DNA of 64,000 nucleotides from Stenotrophomonas lacuserhaii (GCF_014836545.1 NZ_JACSQS010000005.1:97594-161593), one strand, 5' to 3'. Positions 25,400-35,514 are shown, numbered from the stretch's first letter. Notes: a model not told the origin generated them from the letters alone. Numbers and translations: made by a program.

Positions 25400-26893
25400 T
25401 CAGGAATGCGAGGAATCGGAAAGGGAGGCGGCGCGGCGGCTGTCATCGGCGGAGGGCTCGAAGCCCCCGCCCAGCGCCTGGCTGAGGCGCACCGAGGACA
25501 GCACCTGTTGCGACTGCAGCCCGGCCAACCGCTGCTGTGCCTGCAACAAGGTGGACTGCGCGGTCAGCACGTCGAGATAGCCGCCGATGCCGGCGCGGTA
25601 GCGTTGTTCGGCCAGGCCATGCGCGGCGCGGGCGGTATCCACCGCCTGCTGCTGCGACTGCGCCTGCTGTTGCAGCGAGCGCACCGCGTTGACCTGGTCG
25701 GCCACCTCGTGCAGCGCGTCCACCAGCCGCTGGTTGTAGGTGGCCACCGCCAGATCGTAGTCGGCGTCCTTGCTGTCCAGTCCCGCGCGGAGGCGGCCGC
25801 CATCGAAGATCGGCAGGCTCAACGCAGGGCCGATGTAGGCGAAGGTGGAGCTGCTCTGCAACAGGTCGCCAACGTTCGGGGCGACCACCCCGGCCAGCGC
25901 GGTGAGGTTGAGGCTGGGATAGAACTTTGCCTTGGCTGCATCGATCTGCTTGCCGGCCGCTTCCACCCGCCAGCGCGCCGCCACGATGTCCGGACGACGG
26001 CCCAGCAGCGCGCTGGGCAGCACGCCCGGCAGCTGCAGCGCTATTGGATCAAGCGCATGGGGGCGTTCGATCCGCAGGCCACGATCCGGCCCCTGCCCGA
26101 CCAGCGCAGCCAAAGCGGTACGGCCTTCGTCGATCTGCTGCTGGGCGGCCTGCAACTGCTGCTGCGCCGCCGGCACGCGGGATTCCGCCTGGCGCACCTG
26201 CAGGTCGCTGTCGATGCCGGCCGCGCGACGCTGGCGGGTCAACTGCAGCGCCTTCTGCGAGCGCGCCAGTTCTTCGGCCGCCACGTCGTGCAGTTGCCAC
26301 GCGTAGGCCAGCCCGGCATACGCCTGGGTGATGTTGGCCGAAAGGTTCAGTCGAGCGGCCTGCGCATCGATGGCGGCCGCGTGGGCGCTGTCCACCGCCG
26401 CTTCCCAGGTCGCGCGCTTGCCGCCCCACAGGTCCACGCCGTAGCTGAAATTGAATGCGACCTGCCCGCTGCCGGCGTAATGGCCACCGGTCTCCTCGCC
26501 GAGCATCGACTCGGGCAGGCGCAGGCCGGTGTAACCACCGGAAACAGACAGGTTCGGCAACTGGTCGGCACGTGCACCGCCCACCTGCGAACGGGCCTGG
26601 CGCAGGCGTGCGTCAGCCGCTTCCAGGCTGGGGTGGCTGGCCAGCCCTTCGCTGATCAGGGCATCCAGCTGCGGGTCGCCCAGCGCGGTCCACCAGTCGC
26701 GCGCAGGGAAACCGGCCGCACCCAGCGAGGCATCGGCCAGCGTGCGCTCGCTGTGCAGGGAATCGACATCGCGCAGGGTGCCTTGCGGCTGCAGGCCGCG
26801 GCTGCTGGCGCACGCTGCCAGCGCCAGCGCAAGGCCAGCAAGCAGCAACGGCCGGCCGTGCCGCCATTTGGAAGAGAGAGTGATGGGAGTCAT
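25400..26893 (-). CDS. emrC: EmrC-type outer-membrane efflux lipoprotein
   Basis: Outer-membrane channel of the Emr pump (NodT/OprM family). 497 residues. Signal peptide with lipobox LAAC near residue 28; two outer-membrane-factor repeats; segments DWWTALGDPQLDALI and LLGRRPDIVAARWRVEAA are family marks. Its start overlaps the emrR stop by 4 bases. Having the channel gene inside the emr operon is the EmrCABsm arrangement, not that of E. coli emrAB. Confidence 0.92.
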   Translation of the reverse strand: MTPITLSSKWRHGRPLLLAGLALALAACASSRGLQPQGTLRDVDSLHSERTLADASLGAAGFPARDWWTALGDPQLDALISEGLASHPSLEAADARLRQARSQVGGARADQLPNLSVSGGYTGLRLPESMLGEETGGHYAGSGQVAFNFSYGVDLWGGKRATWEAAVDSAHAAAIDAQAARLNLSANITQAYAGLAYAWQLHDVAAEELARSQKALQLTRQRRAAGIDSDLQVRQAESRVPAAQQQLQAAQQQIDEGRTALAALVGQGPDRGLRIERPHALDPIALQLPGVLPSALLGRRPDIVAARWRVEAAGKQIDAAKAKFYPSLNLTALAGVVAPNVGDLLQSSSTFAYIGPALSLPIFDGGRLRAGLDSKDADYDLAVATYNQRLVDALHEVADQVNAVRSLQQQAQSQQQAVDTARAAHGLAEQRYRAGIGGYLDVLTAQSTLLQAQQRLAGLQSQQVLSSVRLSQALGGGFEPSADDSRRAASLSDSSHS

Positions 26894-27333
26894 GGAGTCG
26901 CCAGGGAGTCGCGGATTCGGGTCAACAGGGAGAGCAGCTGCGCGCGTTCGTCGGCGCTGAGCTCACGGGAGGCGTAATCGATCACGTCTTCGCCACGTTT
27001 CTGCAGCCGCAGCCACAGCGCGCGGCCTTCTTCGGTCAGTACGATCTGCAGCGCGCGCCGGTCCTGCGCGTGCGCTTCACGGCGAACACAGCCCAGCGCC
27101 TCAAGCTTGTCCAGCAGGCGGGTCACCGCGCTGGGCACCTGGTCGATGGCCTTGGCCAGTTCGTTGGCGGTGCACGGCGCCATCCGCGCAAGCACTTTCA
27201 GGCCGATGTAGTGGGTGAAGTTGAGGCCAAGGTCTTCTTCGGCCATCGAGGCATCAAGCTGCCGGACCAGGCCGTCGCGCACCTGGCGCAACAACAGCCC
27301 GAAGCTGGGGGGAGAGTCGGAAGGACAGATCAT
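26890..27333 (-). CDS. emrR: MarR-family repressor EmrR
   Basis: Predicted repressor of the downstream emrCAB genes. 147 residues from ATG 27333; a TTG at 27369 would add 12 residues. MarR winged helix-turn-helix: recognition region NELAKAIDQVPSAVTRLLDK, wing RREAHAQDRRALQIVLTEEG with the conserved DxR. First gene of the operon, overlapping emrC by 4 bases. A palindromic candidate operator lies at 27359-27378, upstream of the start. In MarR-type control, ligand binding releases the repressor and induces the pump. Confidence 0.9.
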   Translation of the reverse strand: MICPSDSPPSFGLLLRQVRDGLVRQLDASMAEEDLGLNFTHYIGLKVLARMAPCTANELAKAIDQVPSAVTRLLDKLEALGCVRREAHAQDRRALQIVLTEEGRALWLRLQKRGEDVIDYASRELSADERAQLLSLLTRIRDSLATP

Positions 27334-27358
27334 GGCGTTGCATTCTCTTCCAAAAAAT

Positions 27359-27378
27359 ATATTTCTCAATGGAAATAT
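27359..27378. promoter_or_regulatory. Candidate EmrR operator
   Basis: ATATTTC (27359-27365) and GAAATAT (27372-27378) form a 7-bp inverted repeat with a 6-base spacer, 20 bases overall, the usual size of a MarR-family site. It is strikingly AT-rich for this GC-rich chromosome and sits 26 bases upstream of emrR, where a repressor would block transcription. Confidence 0.6.
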
Positions 27379-27463
27379 TTCGATCTGGCTGGGAATGCTG
27401 TGTTGCAGCAGTGACGTGATCGGCAGGTCGCCACGTTAATGGCGTACGCAGTTGGCCTGGTAG

Positions 27464-27469
27464 TACAAT
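27464..27469 (+). promoter_or_regulatory. -10 element of the AraC-type regulator gene
   Basis: TACAAT ends 7 bases before the ATG at 27477, leaving no room for a ribosome-binding site and suggesting a leaderless transcript. No good -35 hexamer is seen. Confidence 0.4.
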
Positions 27470-27476
27470 CCAGCCA

Positions 27477-28382
27477 ATGAATGACAGTTTCCAGCCAACT
27501 TCACCGGCCCTCGTCCGCCAAGGCCCCGATATCGAGGCGGGCCGGCAGGTCCTGCGCGAGAGTGCGCTGGAGTGGTTTGAACGCGAGGATGGGCTGCCGG
27601 TGGTGGGCTTCCGCATCGACAGCCCGACCGGCCTGGCCAACGAGGTGGACTGGCACACCCATGGCCGTGCCCAGCTGATCTGCGTGGAAAGTGGCCTGCT
27701 GACCACCCGCACCCGCCACGGGACGTGGTCACTGGCGCCCGGGTCCGCCGGCTGGATGCCTGCTGCCGAACCGCACACGGTGGCCATCGATGGGCCGCTG
27801 CGGGGCTGGGGCATGGTGCTGGCGCCGACGCTGTGCCGCGATCTGCCGGCTGATCCCTGCGTGATCGGCATTTCCCCGTTGCTGCAGGCGGTGGCGCTGC
27901 GGGTCTGCGACTGGCCGGTCGCCGATACAGCCAGCGCACCCCAGCAGCACCTTATCCAGGTGCTGCTGGACGAGATCCGCGCCGCCCCGCGCCAGCGCAT
28001 GCACCTGCCGATGCCGCGCGACCGGCGCCTGCTGAAGATCGCCTCGCAGCTGCTGGCCGAACCGGCCGATGACCGCAGCCTGGCGCAGTGGGCGGCCTGG
28101 GCGGGCCTGTCGACCCGTTCGCTGACCCGCCATTTCCGCGAAGAGACCACGTTGAGCTTTGCCCACTGGCGCCAGCAGGCGCGGCTGGCCGAGGCGCTGC
28201 GCCAGCTCAGCGAGGGCCGCGCGGTGGCCGATATCGCCCACGCACTGGGCTTCAGCAGCTCCAGCGCCTTCGTCACCGTGTTCCGCCGCCACTTCGGGGT
28301 ACCGCCCGGACGCTATCTGGCTCGTGCCGCGCACGGACTGGATCCACCACGTGGCTTGGCTTCTCCGGCCGCATCCGGATAA
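27477..28382 (+). CDS. AraC-family transcriptional regulator (cupin plus helix-turn-helix)
   Basis: 301 residues. An N-terminal cupin-like sensor domain with DWHTHGRAQLICVESG (about 59-74) and a C-terminal double helix-turn-helix (about 185-285) with WAAWAGLSTRSLTRHFREET and IAHALGFSSSSAFVTVFRRH. The domain order is that of the NimR/YdiP-like AraC group, which often control a neighbouring transporter. Here the flanking genes are the divergent emrR and the downstream parC, so the target is not obvious. A 58-base gap separates it from parC. Confidence 0.85.
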   Translation: MNDSFQPTSPALVRQGPDIEAGRQVLRESALEWFEREDGLPVVGFRIDSPTGLANEVDWHTHGRAQLICVESGLLTTRTRHGTWSLAPGSAGWMPAAEPHTVAIDGPLRGWGMVLAPTLCRDLPADPCVIGISPLLQAVALRVCDWPVADTASAPQQHLIQVLLDEIRAAPRQRMHLPMPRDRRLLKIASQLLAEPADDRSLAQWAAWAGLSTRSLTRHFREETTLSFAHWRQQARLAEALRQLSEGRAVADIAHALGFSSSSAFVTVFRRHFGVPPGRYLARAAHGLDPPRGLASPAASG

Positions 28383-28440
28383 TCAACGCATTGCGAGGGC
28401 GACGGCCGTCGCCGCCTCCGAACACAGGTAACAACCCCGC

Positions 28441-30684
28441 ATGACCGATCTTGCCCGCCCCGTCTTCCACGGCTTCGAACAACTGCCGCTGCGCGAGTAT
28501 GCCGAGCGCGCCTACCTCGATTACTCGATGTACGTCGTGCTGGACCGTGCGCTGCCTTTCCTCGGCGACGGCCTCAAGCCGGTGCAGCGCCGCATCATCT
28601 ATGCGATGAGCGAGCTGGGGCTGAACGCTGCCTCCAAGCCGAAGAAGTCCGCCCGCACCGTCGGCGACGTCATCGGTAAGTACCACCCGCATGGTGACAG
28701 CGCCTGCTACGAGGCACTGGTGCTGATGGCGCAGCCGTTTTCATACCGCTATCCGCTGATCGAAGGCCAGGGCAACTTCGGTTCCAGCGACGACCCGAAA
28801 TCCTTCGCGGCGATGCGCTACACCGAATCCAAGCTGACCCCGATCGCCGAAGTGCTGCTGGGCGAGCTGGGCCACGGCACGACCGACTGGACGCCGAACT
28901 TCGACGGCACGATGCAGGAGCCGACCTGGATGCCGGCGCGGCTGCCGCACCTGCTGCTCAACGGCACCACCGGCATCGCCGTGGGCATGGCCACCGACGT
29001 GCCGCCGCACAACCTCAACGAGATCGTCAGCGCCCTGCTGCACCTGCTGGAAGATCCCGATGCCAGCGTGCGCGACCTGTGCGAACACGTGAAGGGCCCG
29101 GACTATCCATCCAACGCGGAGATCATCACCCCGGCCGCCGATCTGCTGCACATGTACGAGACCGGCCATGGCAGCGTCCGCGCGCGTGCGACGTTCTTCA
29201 AGGAAAACGGCAACGTGGTGGTCAACGCCCTGCCCTTCCAGGTATCACCGTCCAAGGTGATCGAGCAGATCGCCGCGCAGATGCGCGCCAAGAAGCTGCC
29301 GTGGATCGAGGACGTGCGCGATGAATCCGACCATGCCAACCCGGTACGGGTGGTGCTGGTGCCGCGCTCCAACCGGGTCGACGCCGACCAGCTGATGGGC
29401 CACCTGTTCGCCACCACGGACATGGAACGCAGCTACCGGGTCAACCTCAACGTGATCGGCCTGGATGGCCGCCCGCAGGTCAAGAACCTCAAGACCCTGC
29501 TGAGCGAATGGCTGGCCTTCCGCAGCAGCACCGTGACCCGCCGCCTGCAGCATCGCCTGCAGAAGGTGGAGCGTCGCCTGCACCTGTTGGAAGGCCTGCT
29601 GGTCGCCTTCCTCAACCTGGACGAGGTGATCCACATCATCCGTACCGAAGACGAGCCGAAGGCCGCGTTGATCGCGCGCTTCGGCCTGTCCGACGACCAG
29701 GCCGAGTACATCCTGGAAACCAAGCTGAAGCAGTTGGCCCGCCTGGAAGAAATGAAGATCCGCGGCGAACAGGACGAGCTCGCCAAGGAACGCGACAAGA
29801 TCCTCGGCATCCTGGACAGCAAGGCCAAGCTGAAGAAGCTGATCAAGGACGAACTGACCGCCGATGCGAAAAAGTTCGGCGACGCGCGTCGTTCGCCGCT
29901 GGTGCAGCGCACTGCCGCCCAGGCCATCGACGAAACCGAGCTGGTGCCCAGCGAGCCGATGACCGTGGTGCTGTCGGAGAAGGGCTGGATCCGCGCGGCC
30001 AAGGGCCACGACGTGGATGCGTCGTCGCTGAATTACCGCGATGGCGACAGCATGCTGGCTTCGGTGCGCGCGCGCAGCACCCAGCAGGTCGCCTTCCTGG
30101 ACAGCGAGGGCCGCGCGTATTCCACGCCGGTGCACACGCTGCCGTCGGCACGCGGCAACGGTGAACCGCTTACCGGCCGCTTCTCGCCGGCCCCGGGCAC
30201 CAGCTTCGTCACCCTGGCCAGTGCCGAGCCGAACGGCCGCTTCGTGCTGGCCTCCACCCATGGCTACGGCTTCGTGACCCGCTTCGAGAACCTCATCGGC
30301 CGCAACAAGGCCGGCAAGGCGATGCTCAACCTGGCATCGGGCTCGTCGGTGCTGCAGCCGGCGCTGGTGGCCAACGTGGATACCGACCGCATCGTGGCGG
30401 TGACCAGTTCGGGCAACCTGCTGGCGATCGCCGCCAGTGACCTGCCGGAACTGGACAAGGGCAAGGGCAACAAGATCATCGAGATCCCGAAAGCCAAGCT
30501 GGCCACCGAGCGGGTGGTGGCGGTAGTGGCGATCAGCCCCGGCCAGACCCTGCAGGTCCGCAGTGGCCAACGCACCATGGGCCTGAAGTTCGGCGAGCTG
30601 GACACCTACCTTGGTTCGCGCGCCACGCGTGGCCACCTGCTGCCGCGTGGCTGGCAGAAGGTGGAAGGACTGTCGGTGGAATGA
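28441..30684 (+). CDS. parC: DNA topoisomerase IV subunit A
   Basis: Breaks and rejoins DNA to decatenate daughter chromosomes, with ParE. 747 residues. The breakage-reunion domain begins around residue 20 ([19 protein letters not shown]); the catalytic Tyr127 is in AAMRYTES. The quinolone-resistance region reads [11 protein letters not shown], with Ser87 and Glu91 at the positions of E. coli Ser80 and Glu84, i.e. the wild-type residues. A reduced-blade C-terminal domain follows from about 500. Terminated by a hairpin at 30736-30766. parE is not in the window. Confidence 0.96.
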   Translation: MTDLARPVFHGFEQLPLREYAERAYLDYSMYVVLDRALPFLGDGLKPVQRRIIYAMSELGLNAASKPKKSARTVGDVIGKYHPHGDSACYEALVLMAQPFSYRYPLIEGQGNFGSSDDPKSFAAMRYTESKLTPIAEVLLGELGHGTTDWTPNFDGTMQEPTWMPARLPHLLLNGTTGIAVGMATDVPPHNLNEIVSALLHLLEDPDASVRDLCEHVKGPDYPSNAEIITPAADLLHMYETGHGSVRARATFFKENGNVVVNALPFQVSPSKVIEQIAAQMRAKKLPWIEDVRDESDHANPVRVVLVPRSNRVDADQLMGHLFATTDMERSYRVNLNVIGLDGRPQVKNLKTLLSEWLAFRSSTVTRRLQHRLQKVERRLHLLEGLLVAFLNLDEVIHIIRTEDEPKAALIARFGLSDDQAEYILETKLKQLARLEEMKIRGEQDELAKERDKILGILDSKAKLKKLIKDELTADAKKFGDARRSPLVQRTAAQAIDETELVPSEPMTVVLSEKGWIRAAKGHDVDASSLNYRDGDSMLASVRARSTQQVAFLDSEGRAYSTPVHTLPSARGNGEPLTGRFSPAPGTSFVTLASAEPNGRFVLASTHGYGFVTRFENLIGRNKAGKAMLNLASGSSVLQPALVANVDTDRIVAVTSSGNLLAIAASDLPELDKGKGNKIIEIPKAKLATERVVAVVAISPGQTLQVRSGQRTMGLKFGELDTYLGSRATRGHLLPRGWQKVEGLSVE

Positions 30685-30689
30685 GGGAG

Positions 30690-30709
30690 GTAGCGTCGGG
30701 CCCTGCCCG
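30690..30709 (+). repeat. SMAG-like hairpin after parC
   Basis: GTAG followed by CGTCGGGC-cct-GCCCG, a GTAG-headed palindrome like those at 16024 and 17573 (minus), 6 bases after the parC stop. Confidence 0.45.
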
Positions 30710-30735
30710 GCGCCACGCACGGCCTGGAATCGAAC

Positions 30736-30766
30736 AAAAAAAAGCCGGGGACATCCCCGGCTTTTT
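30736..30766. terminator. Bidirectional terminator between parC and the bacterioferritin-like gene
   Basis: AAGCCGGGG, loop ACAT, CCCCGGCTT, flanked by A and T runs on the two sides. It serves both convergent genes. Confidence 0.9.
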
Positions 30767-30802
30767 CGTTGCTGGCTGGCGCGAGGCTGGCTGGCTGCGA
30801 GG

Positions 30803-31291
30803 TCAGTGCGCGGCAGCGCCCTTCCCGTCGATCTTGCTCAGCTGGTACAGCTCCAGGCCGATGCGCTGGATCAAACCGAGCTGCTGCTCAAGCCACCAGG
30901 CGTGGTCTTCTTCGGTGTCCTTCAACTGCACCAGCAACATGTCACGACTGACATAGTCGCCGTTGGCTTCGCACAGCTTCATGCCGGCGGCCAGGTTGTT
31001 GCGCACCGCATATTCGGTGTCCAGGTCCTTGCGCAGCATCTCTTCCACGGTCTTGCCGGGTTCGAAGGCATGCGCGCGCATGTCCGGGTCGCCGCCCAGG
31101 AACAGGATCCGGCGCAGCAGCGCATCGGCGTGCTGGGTCTCTTCTTCCATTTCGTGGTTCAGGCGTTCATACAGCGCGAACAGGCCCTGGTCCTCGTAAC
31201 GGCGGGAATGGATGAAGTACTGGTCGCGGGCAGCAAGCTCGCCGCGCAGCAGTTCTTTCAGGCAGGCGATGACGTCCGGATTGCCTTTCAT
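30803..31291 (-). CDS. bfr: Bacterioferritin-like protein lacking the haem-ligand Met
   Basis: Iron-storage protein forming 24-subunit shells. 162 residues, near the usual 155-160. Di-iron ferroxidase ligands align with E. coli Bfr: Glu18 (RGELAA), Glu51 and His54 (EETQHAD), Glu94-region (DLDTEYAV) and the C-terminal EEDHAWW pair. The haem axial ligand Met52 of E. coli is Thr52 here ([12 protein letters not shown]), so haem binding between subunits is doubtful. AAAGGAG lies 9 bases before the start. No ferredoxin gene (bfd) is adjacent. Monocistronic; iron regulation is likely but no Fur box was identified. Confidence 0.9.
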   Translation of the reverse strand: MKGNPDVIACLKELLRGELAARDQYFIHSRRYEDQGLFALYERLNHEMEEETQHADALLRRILFLGGDPDMRAHAFEPGKTVEEMLRKDLDTEYAVRNNLAAGMKLCEANGDYVSRDMLLVQLKDTEEDHAWWLEQQLGLIQRIGLELYQLSKIDGKGAAAH

Positions 31292-31442
31292 GGGGGATGC
31301 TCCTTTGACTCGATGGCGCCATGGTGCCCTATCCGGAAATCCCGTGATCTAATCGGAATCAATCGCAGTCGCGTCACGTCTGCGATCTGCCATACCGGCT
31401 GTCTACACTCGTTCCCACTCTTTCCCTGCAAGGAAGCGCCCC

Positions 31443-33752
31443 ATGCGTCGATGGTTGTTGCGGCTGTTCTGGCTGCTGCTGATACTGGCCTTGGGACTCG
31501 GCCTGATGGCCTGGTGGTTGCTGCGCGGCAGCCTTGCGCCGCTGGACGGCGAGCAGGTCCTCGGTGGCCTGCAGGCCCCGGTGACCGTCAGCCGCGACGG
31601 CCTGGGCGTGGTCACCATCGAAGGCGCCAGCCAACGCGATGTGATGCGCGCCCTGGGCCAGGTGCACGCACAGGAACGCGGTTTCGAGATGGACCTGATG
31701 CGCCGCAGCGCCGCCGGCGAGTTGTCCGCGCTGTTTGGCCCGGCCGCGCTGGAGGTGGACAAACGCATGCGCGTGCATCGCCTGCGCCACCGCGCATCGA
31801 AAGAACCGGTGAGTGCCGAACTGCAGGCTTACGTGGAAGGGGTGAACGCAGGAATCGCCAGCCTGCACGTGCGGCCCTGGCCCTACCTGCTGCTGCGCCA
31901 GCGGCCCGCGCCGTGGCAGGCCAGCGACAGCCTGCTTACCGGCTATGCGATGTATGCCGACCTGCAGGATCCGGCCAACCAGAGCGAGCTGGCGTACAGC
32001 CGCCTGCGTGCCGTAGTGCCACCGGCGCTGTACGCACTGCTGAGCCACGATGGCAGCAGTTGGGACGCGCCGTTGATGGGCGGACCGCGCGGCGATGCCG
32101 TGTTGCCCGGCGCCGATGTGCTGGACCTGCGTGGCCAGCCTGCCGCGCCTGCCGCTGCCGTGGCGGATACGGATGTCAAAGGCAGCAACAACTTCGCCGT
32201 CGGCGCGGCGCTGACCACCGATGGCCGCGCGATCCTCGCCGACGACATGCACCTGGGCCTGCGCGCACCGAATATCTGGTTCCGCGTGCGCCTGCGCTAC
32301 CCTGATCCGCAGGCGCCCGGTGGGCAGGTCGACGTGAGTGGATTTTCGCTGCCTGGCCTGCCGGCGATCATCGTCGGCAGCAACGGACACGTGGCGTGGG
32401 GCTTCACCAACAGCTACATCGATACCGCGGATTTCCAGCCGGTGCCGGCCGGCACGAAACTGTCCGAGTACCACGAAAAGATCGAGGTGGCCGGTGCTGC
32501 GCCGGTGGATTTCACCGTGCGCGAGAGCGCATGGGGGCCGTTGCTGCACCAGCGTGCCGATGGCAGCGGCGATGCGCTGCGCTGGGTTGCCCACCAACCC
32601 GGCGCGGTGAGCCTGGCGCTGACCGAGCTTGCACGCGTCGCCGATCTTGACCAGGCATTGCAGGTCGCCGACCGCACCCGCATCCCGGCGCAGAACCTGC
32701 TGCTGGCCGACAGCAACGGACGCATTGCCTGGCGTGTGCTGGGTGCGCGCCCGGACCGTGCTGCCGGCTGCGCGCCCACCGGCATGCGCACCACCACGGC
32801 CGATGGCTGCCCGGCATGGGGCATCCGCAGTGATGCGGCGCCCTCGCTGGTCGACCCGCCAAGCCACCGCCTGTGGACCGCCAACGGACGTGTGATGGAC
32901 GGCGAAGCACTGGCTCTCGCCGGTGACGGCGGCTACGACCTCGGCGCGCGCGGCGCACAGATCCGCGATGCACTGCAGGCCAGCGGACGTTTCAGCGAAG
33001 CGGACCTGCTGGCGATCCAGCTGGATGACCGCGCGGTATTCCTGCAGCGCTGGTGGCACCTGCTGCGCCGGGTGGTGGAGGGCTCGAATGACCCGCAACT
33101 GCAGCGGCTGGAGGCCATCACGCGCAGCTGGGAGGGCCATGCGTCGGTGGATTCGGTGAGCTATCGGGTAGTGCGTGGTTTCCGAGGCATGCTGCTGGAC
33201 GAAGTATCCGGTGCGATGCTGGCACCGGCGAAACAAGCGCTGGGCGAGGACTGGCTGGAACCGCGGCTGGCGCAGTTCGAAGGTGTGCTGTGGCCGCTGG
33301 TCGACCAGCGCCCGGCGCATCTACTGCCGCCTGGCCACGCAAGCTGGGACGCGCTGCTGGCCGACACCGCCAAGCGCCTGGAAGCGGACCTGACCGCGCA
33401 GGGGCCGCTGGCCGACCGCACCTGGGGTGAGCGCAATACCGCTGCGATCTGCCACCCGATCAGTCGTGCCCTGCCCGCCTTCGCAGAACGCTGGCTGTGC
33501 ATGCCGGCCGAGCCGCTGCCCGGCGACAACAACATGCCGCGCGTGCAGGGGCCAGGCTTCGGCGCTTCGCAGCGCATGGTGGTATCCCCTGGCCACGAAG
33601 ACCAGGGCATCATCCACATGCCGGGCGGCCAGAGCGGCCATCCGTTGTCACCGTTCTGGGCGGCCGGCCACGAGGACTACGTGCACGGACGTCCGACCCC
33701 GTTCCTGCCCGGTCCCAGCCGCCACACGCTTACCCTGCGGCCTGCCCGCTGA
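31443..33752 (+). CDS. Penicillin acylase-family N-terminal nucleophile hydrolase
   Basis: Self-cleaving amidase of the Ntn family; related enzymes hydrolyse beta-lactam side chains or acyl-homoserine lactones. 769 residues. An N-terminal membrane or signal segment (about 5-28), an alpha chain, a spacer, and the beta-chain start at Ser in KGSNNFAVG near residue 244, the autocatalytic nucleophile position. Further family segments are DDMHLGLRAPNIWF and GHVAWGFTNSYIDTADFQ. AAGGAAG precedes the start. Substrate not predictable: penicillin, acyl-homoserine lactone or peptide amides are all possible. Confidence 0.87.
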   Translation: MRRWLLRLFWLLLILALGLGLMAWWLLRGSLAPLDGEQVLGGLQAPVTVSRDGLGVVTIEGASQRDVMRALGQVHAQERGFEMDLMRRSAAGELSALFGPAALEVDKRMRVHRLRHRASKEPVSAELQAYVEGVNAGIASLHVRPWPYLLLRQRPAPWQASDSLLTGYAMYADLQDPANQSELAYSRLRAVVPPALYALLSHDGSSWDAPLMGGPRGDAVLPGADVLDLRGQPAAPAAAVADTDVKGSNNFAVGAALTTDGRAILADDMHLGLRAPNIWFRVRLRYPDPQAPGGQVDVSGFSLPGLPAIIVGSNGHVAWGFTNSYIDTADFQPVPAGTKLSEYHEKIEVAGAAPVDFTVRESAWGPLLHQRADGSGDALRWVAHQPGAVSLALTELARVADLDQALQVADRTRIPAQNLLLADSNGRIAWRVLGARPDRAAGCAPTGMRTTTADGCPAWGIRSDAAPSLVDPPSHRLWTANGRVMDGEALALAGDGGYDLGARGAQIRDALQASGRFSEADLLAIQLDDRAVFLQRWWHLLRRVVEGSNDPQLQRLEAITRSWEGHASVDSVSYRVVRGFRGMLLDEVSGAMLAPAKQALGEDWLEPRLAQFEGVLWPLVDQRPAHLLPPGHASWDALLADTAKRLEADLTAQGPLADRTWGERNTAAICHPISRALPAFAERWLCMPAEPLPGDNNMPRVQGPGFGASQRMVVSPGHEDQGIIHMPGGQSGHPLSPFWAAGHEDYVHGRPTPFLPGPSRHTLTLRPAR

Positions 33753-33822
33753 CCTGTGTCCCGGTATCCATCCGCGGCCTTCGACAAGGAGTCGCCGAAC
33801 ACGGCTCGGCGATACCCACATG

Positions 33823-35514
33823 TCAGGCCAACGCCGCTTCGTGCACGCCGGCGATCGCCCGACCGGACGGGTCCGCGGCGGCGGCGAAACTGGCATCCCA
33901 CGCGATCGCCGCCGGTGACGAACAGGCGATCGACTTGCCACCCGGCACCGTTTCCGCCGCCGCATGGCTGGGGAAGTACTGCTCGAAAACGTGCCGGTAG
34001 TAATACGCCTCTTTGGTCTGCGGCGGGTTGTGCGGGAAGCGCTTGTCGGCGGCAGCCAGCACACGGTCGCTGACCTGCGCTTCGGCGTGTGCCTTCAGGC
34101 CGTCGATCCACCCGTAGCCCACGCCATCGCTGAACTGTTCCTTCTGCCGCCACAGGATGCTCTCCGGCAGATAGCCTTCGAACGCCGCACGCAGCACACC
34201 CTTCTCCACCCGGCGCCCACCGGAGGCTTCACTGCCGACCATCTTGTGCGCGGCATCGAAACGCATCGCCACGTCCAGGAACTCGCGGTCCAGGAACGGC
34301 ACGCGCGGCTCCACGCCCCACGCCATCATCGACTTGTTGGCGCGCAGGCAGTCGTAGTTGTGCAGGGCGTCCAGCTTGCGCACCAGCTCGCTGTGGAACT
34401 CCCGTGCATCCGGCGCCTTGTGGAAGTACAGGTAGCCCCCGAAGATCTCGTCGCTGCCCTCGCCGGACAGCACCATCTTCACGCCCATCGCCTTGATCCG
34501 CCGTGCCAGCAGGAACATCGGGGTGGAGGCGCGGATGGTGGTGACGTCGTAGGTTTCGATGTGGCGGATCACCTCCGGCAGCACGTCCAGGCCTTCCTCG
34601 AAGGTGTATTCGAACCCGTGGTGCACCGTACCCAGCGCCTCGGCGGCAATGGCGGCGGCGGCAAGATCGGGCGAGCCCTTGAGCCCGATGGCGAAGGAAT
34701 GCAGGCGCGGCCACCACGCTTCACTCTCACCACCGTCTTCAATGCGTCGGCGCGCATAGCGTGCGGCCACCGCAGCCACCAGCGAAGAATCCAGGCCACC
34801 GGAGAGCAGCACGCCGTAAGGCACGTCGCTCATCAGCTGGCGCTCCACCGCGCGCTCGAACGCTTCACGCAGTTCGGCCAGGTCCACCGGCTTGCCCTGC
34901 ACGGCGTCGTACTCGCGCCAGGACTGCTGGTAGTAACGCACCAGCTCGCCGGTTGCGCTGTCGTAGTAATGACCCGGCGGGAACTGCGCGGCATCGGCGC
35001 AGCTATCCACCAGCGCCTTCAATTCGGACGCTACGCGCAGGCGCCCCTGTGCATCGTGGCCCCAGTACAGCGGCACCACCCCGATCGGGTCACGCGCCAC
35101 CAGCACCCGCGCAGCCGCCTTGTCCCACAACGCAAAGGCGAAGATGCCGTTGAGTTGTTCCAGCCACTGCGACGGTTCACCCTGGCGGTACAGCGCGTTG
35201 ATCACTTCGCAGTCCGAGCCGGTCTGGAACGCATACGGCTGGCTCAGTCCGGCCTTCAGCTGCTGGTGGTTGTAGATCTCGCCGTTGACCGCCAGCGCCA
35301 GGCCACCGTCTTCGGACAGCAGCGGCTGCGAGCCGCCAGCGGGATCGACGATGGCCAACCGCTCGTGCACCAGCAGTGCGCCGTCGTCCAGGTAGACACC
35401 GCTCCAGTCCGGCCCGCGGTGGCGCTGGCGCTGCGATGATTCCAATGCGTGCCGGCGCAGCGCGGGGAGGTCGTCACCGGCCTGCAGGCCGAATATTCCG
35501 AAGATCGAACACAT
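33823..35514 (-). CDS. asnB: Asparagine synthetase B, glutamine-hydrolysing
   Basis: Makes asparagine from aspartate, ATP and glutamine amide nitrogen. 563 residues from ATG 35514 (E. coli AsnB about 554). Cys2 in MCSIFGIFG is the glutaminase nucleophile after Met removal; HERLAIVDPAGGSQPL and AVNGEIYN are the other glutaminase motifs. The synthetase domain has the PP-loop LLSGGLDSSLVAA and the conserved GEGSDEIFGGY. AGGAG lies 9 bases upstream. The frame continues upstream but that part overlaps the leader terminator. The gene sits behind a predicted attenuator (35594-35750) with an Asn-rich leader peptide. Confidence 0.95.
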   Translation of the reverse strand: MCSIFGIFGLQAGDDLPALRRHALESSQRQRHRGPDWSGVYLDDGALLVHERLAIVDPAGGSQPLLSEDGGLALAVNGEIYNHQQLKAGLSQPYAFQTGSDCEVINALYRQGEPSQWLEQLNGIFAFALWDKAAARVLVARDPIGVVPLYWGHDAQGRLRVASELKALVDSCADAAQFPPGHYYDSATGELVRYYQQSWREYDAVQGKPVDLAELREAFERAVERQLMSDVPYGVLLSGGLDSSLVAAVAARYARRRIEDGGESEAWWPRLHSFAIGLKGSPDLAAAAIAAEALGTVHHGFEYTFEEGLDVLPEVIRHIETYDVTTIRASTPMFLLARRIKAMGVKMVLSGEGSDEIFGGYLYFHKAPDAREFHSELVRKLDALHNYDCLRANKSMMAWGVEPRVPFLDREFLDVAMRFDAAHKMVGSEASGGRRVEKGVLRAAFEGYLPESILWRQKEQFSDGVGYGWIDGLKAHAEAQVSDRVLAAADKRFPHNPPQTKEAYYYRHVFEQYFPSHAAAETVPGGKSIACSSPAAIAWDASFAAAADPSGRAIAGVHEAALA

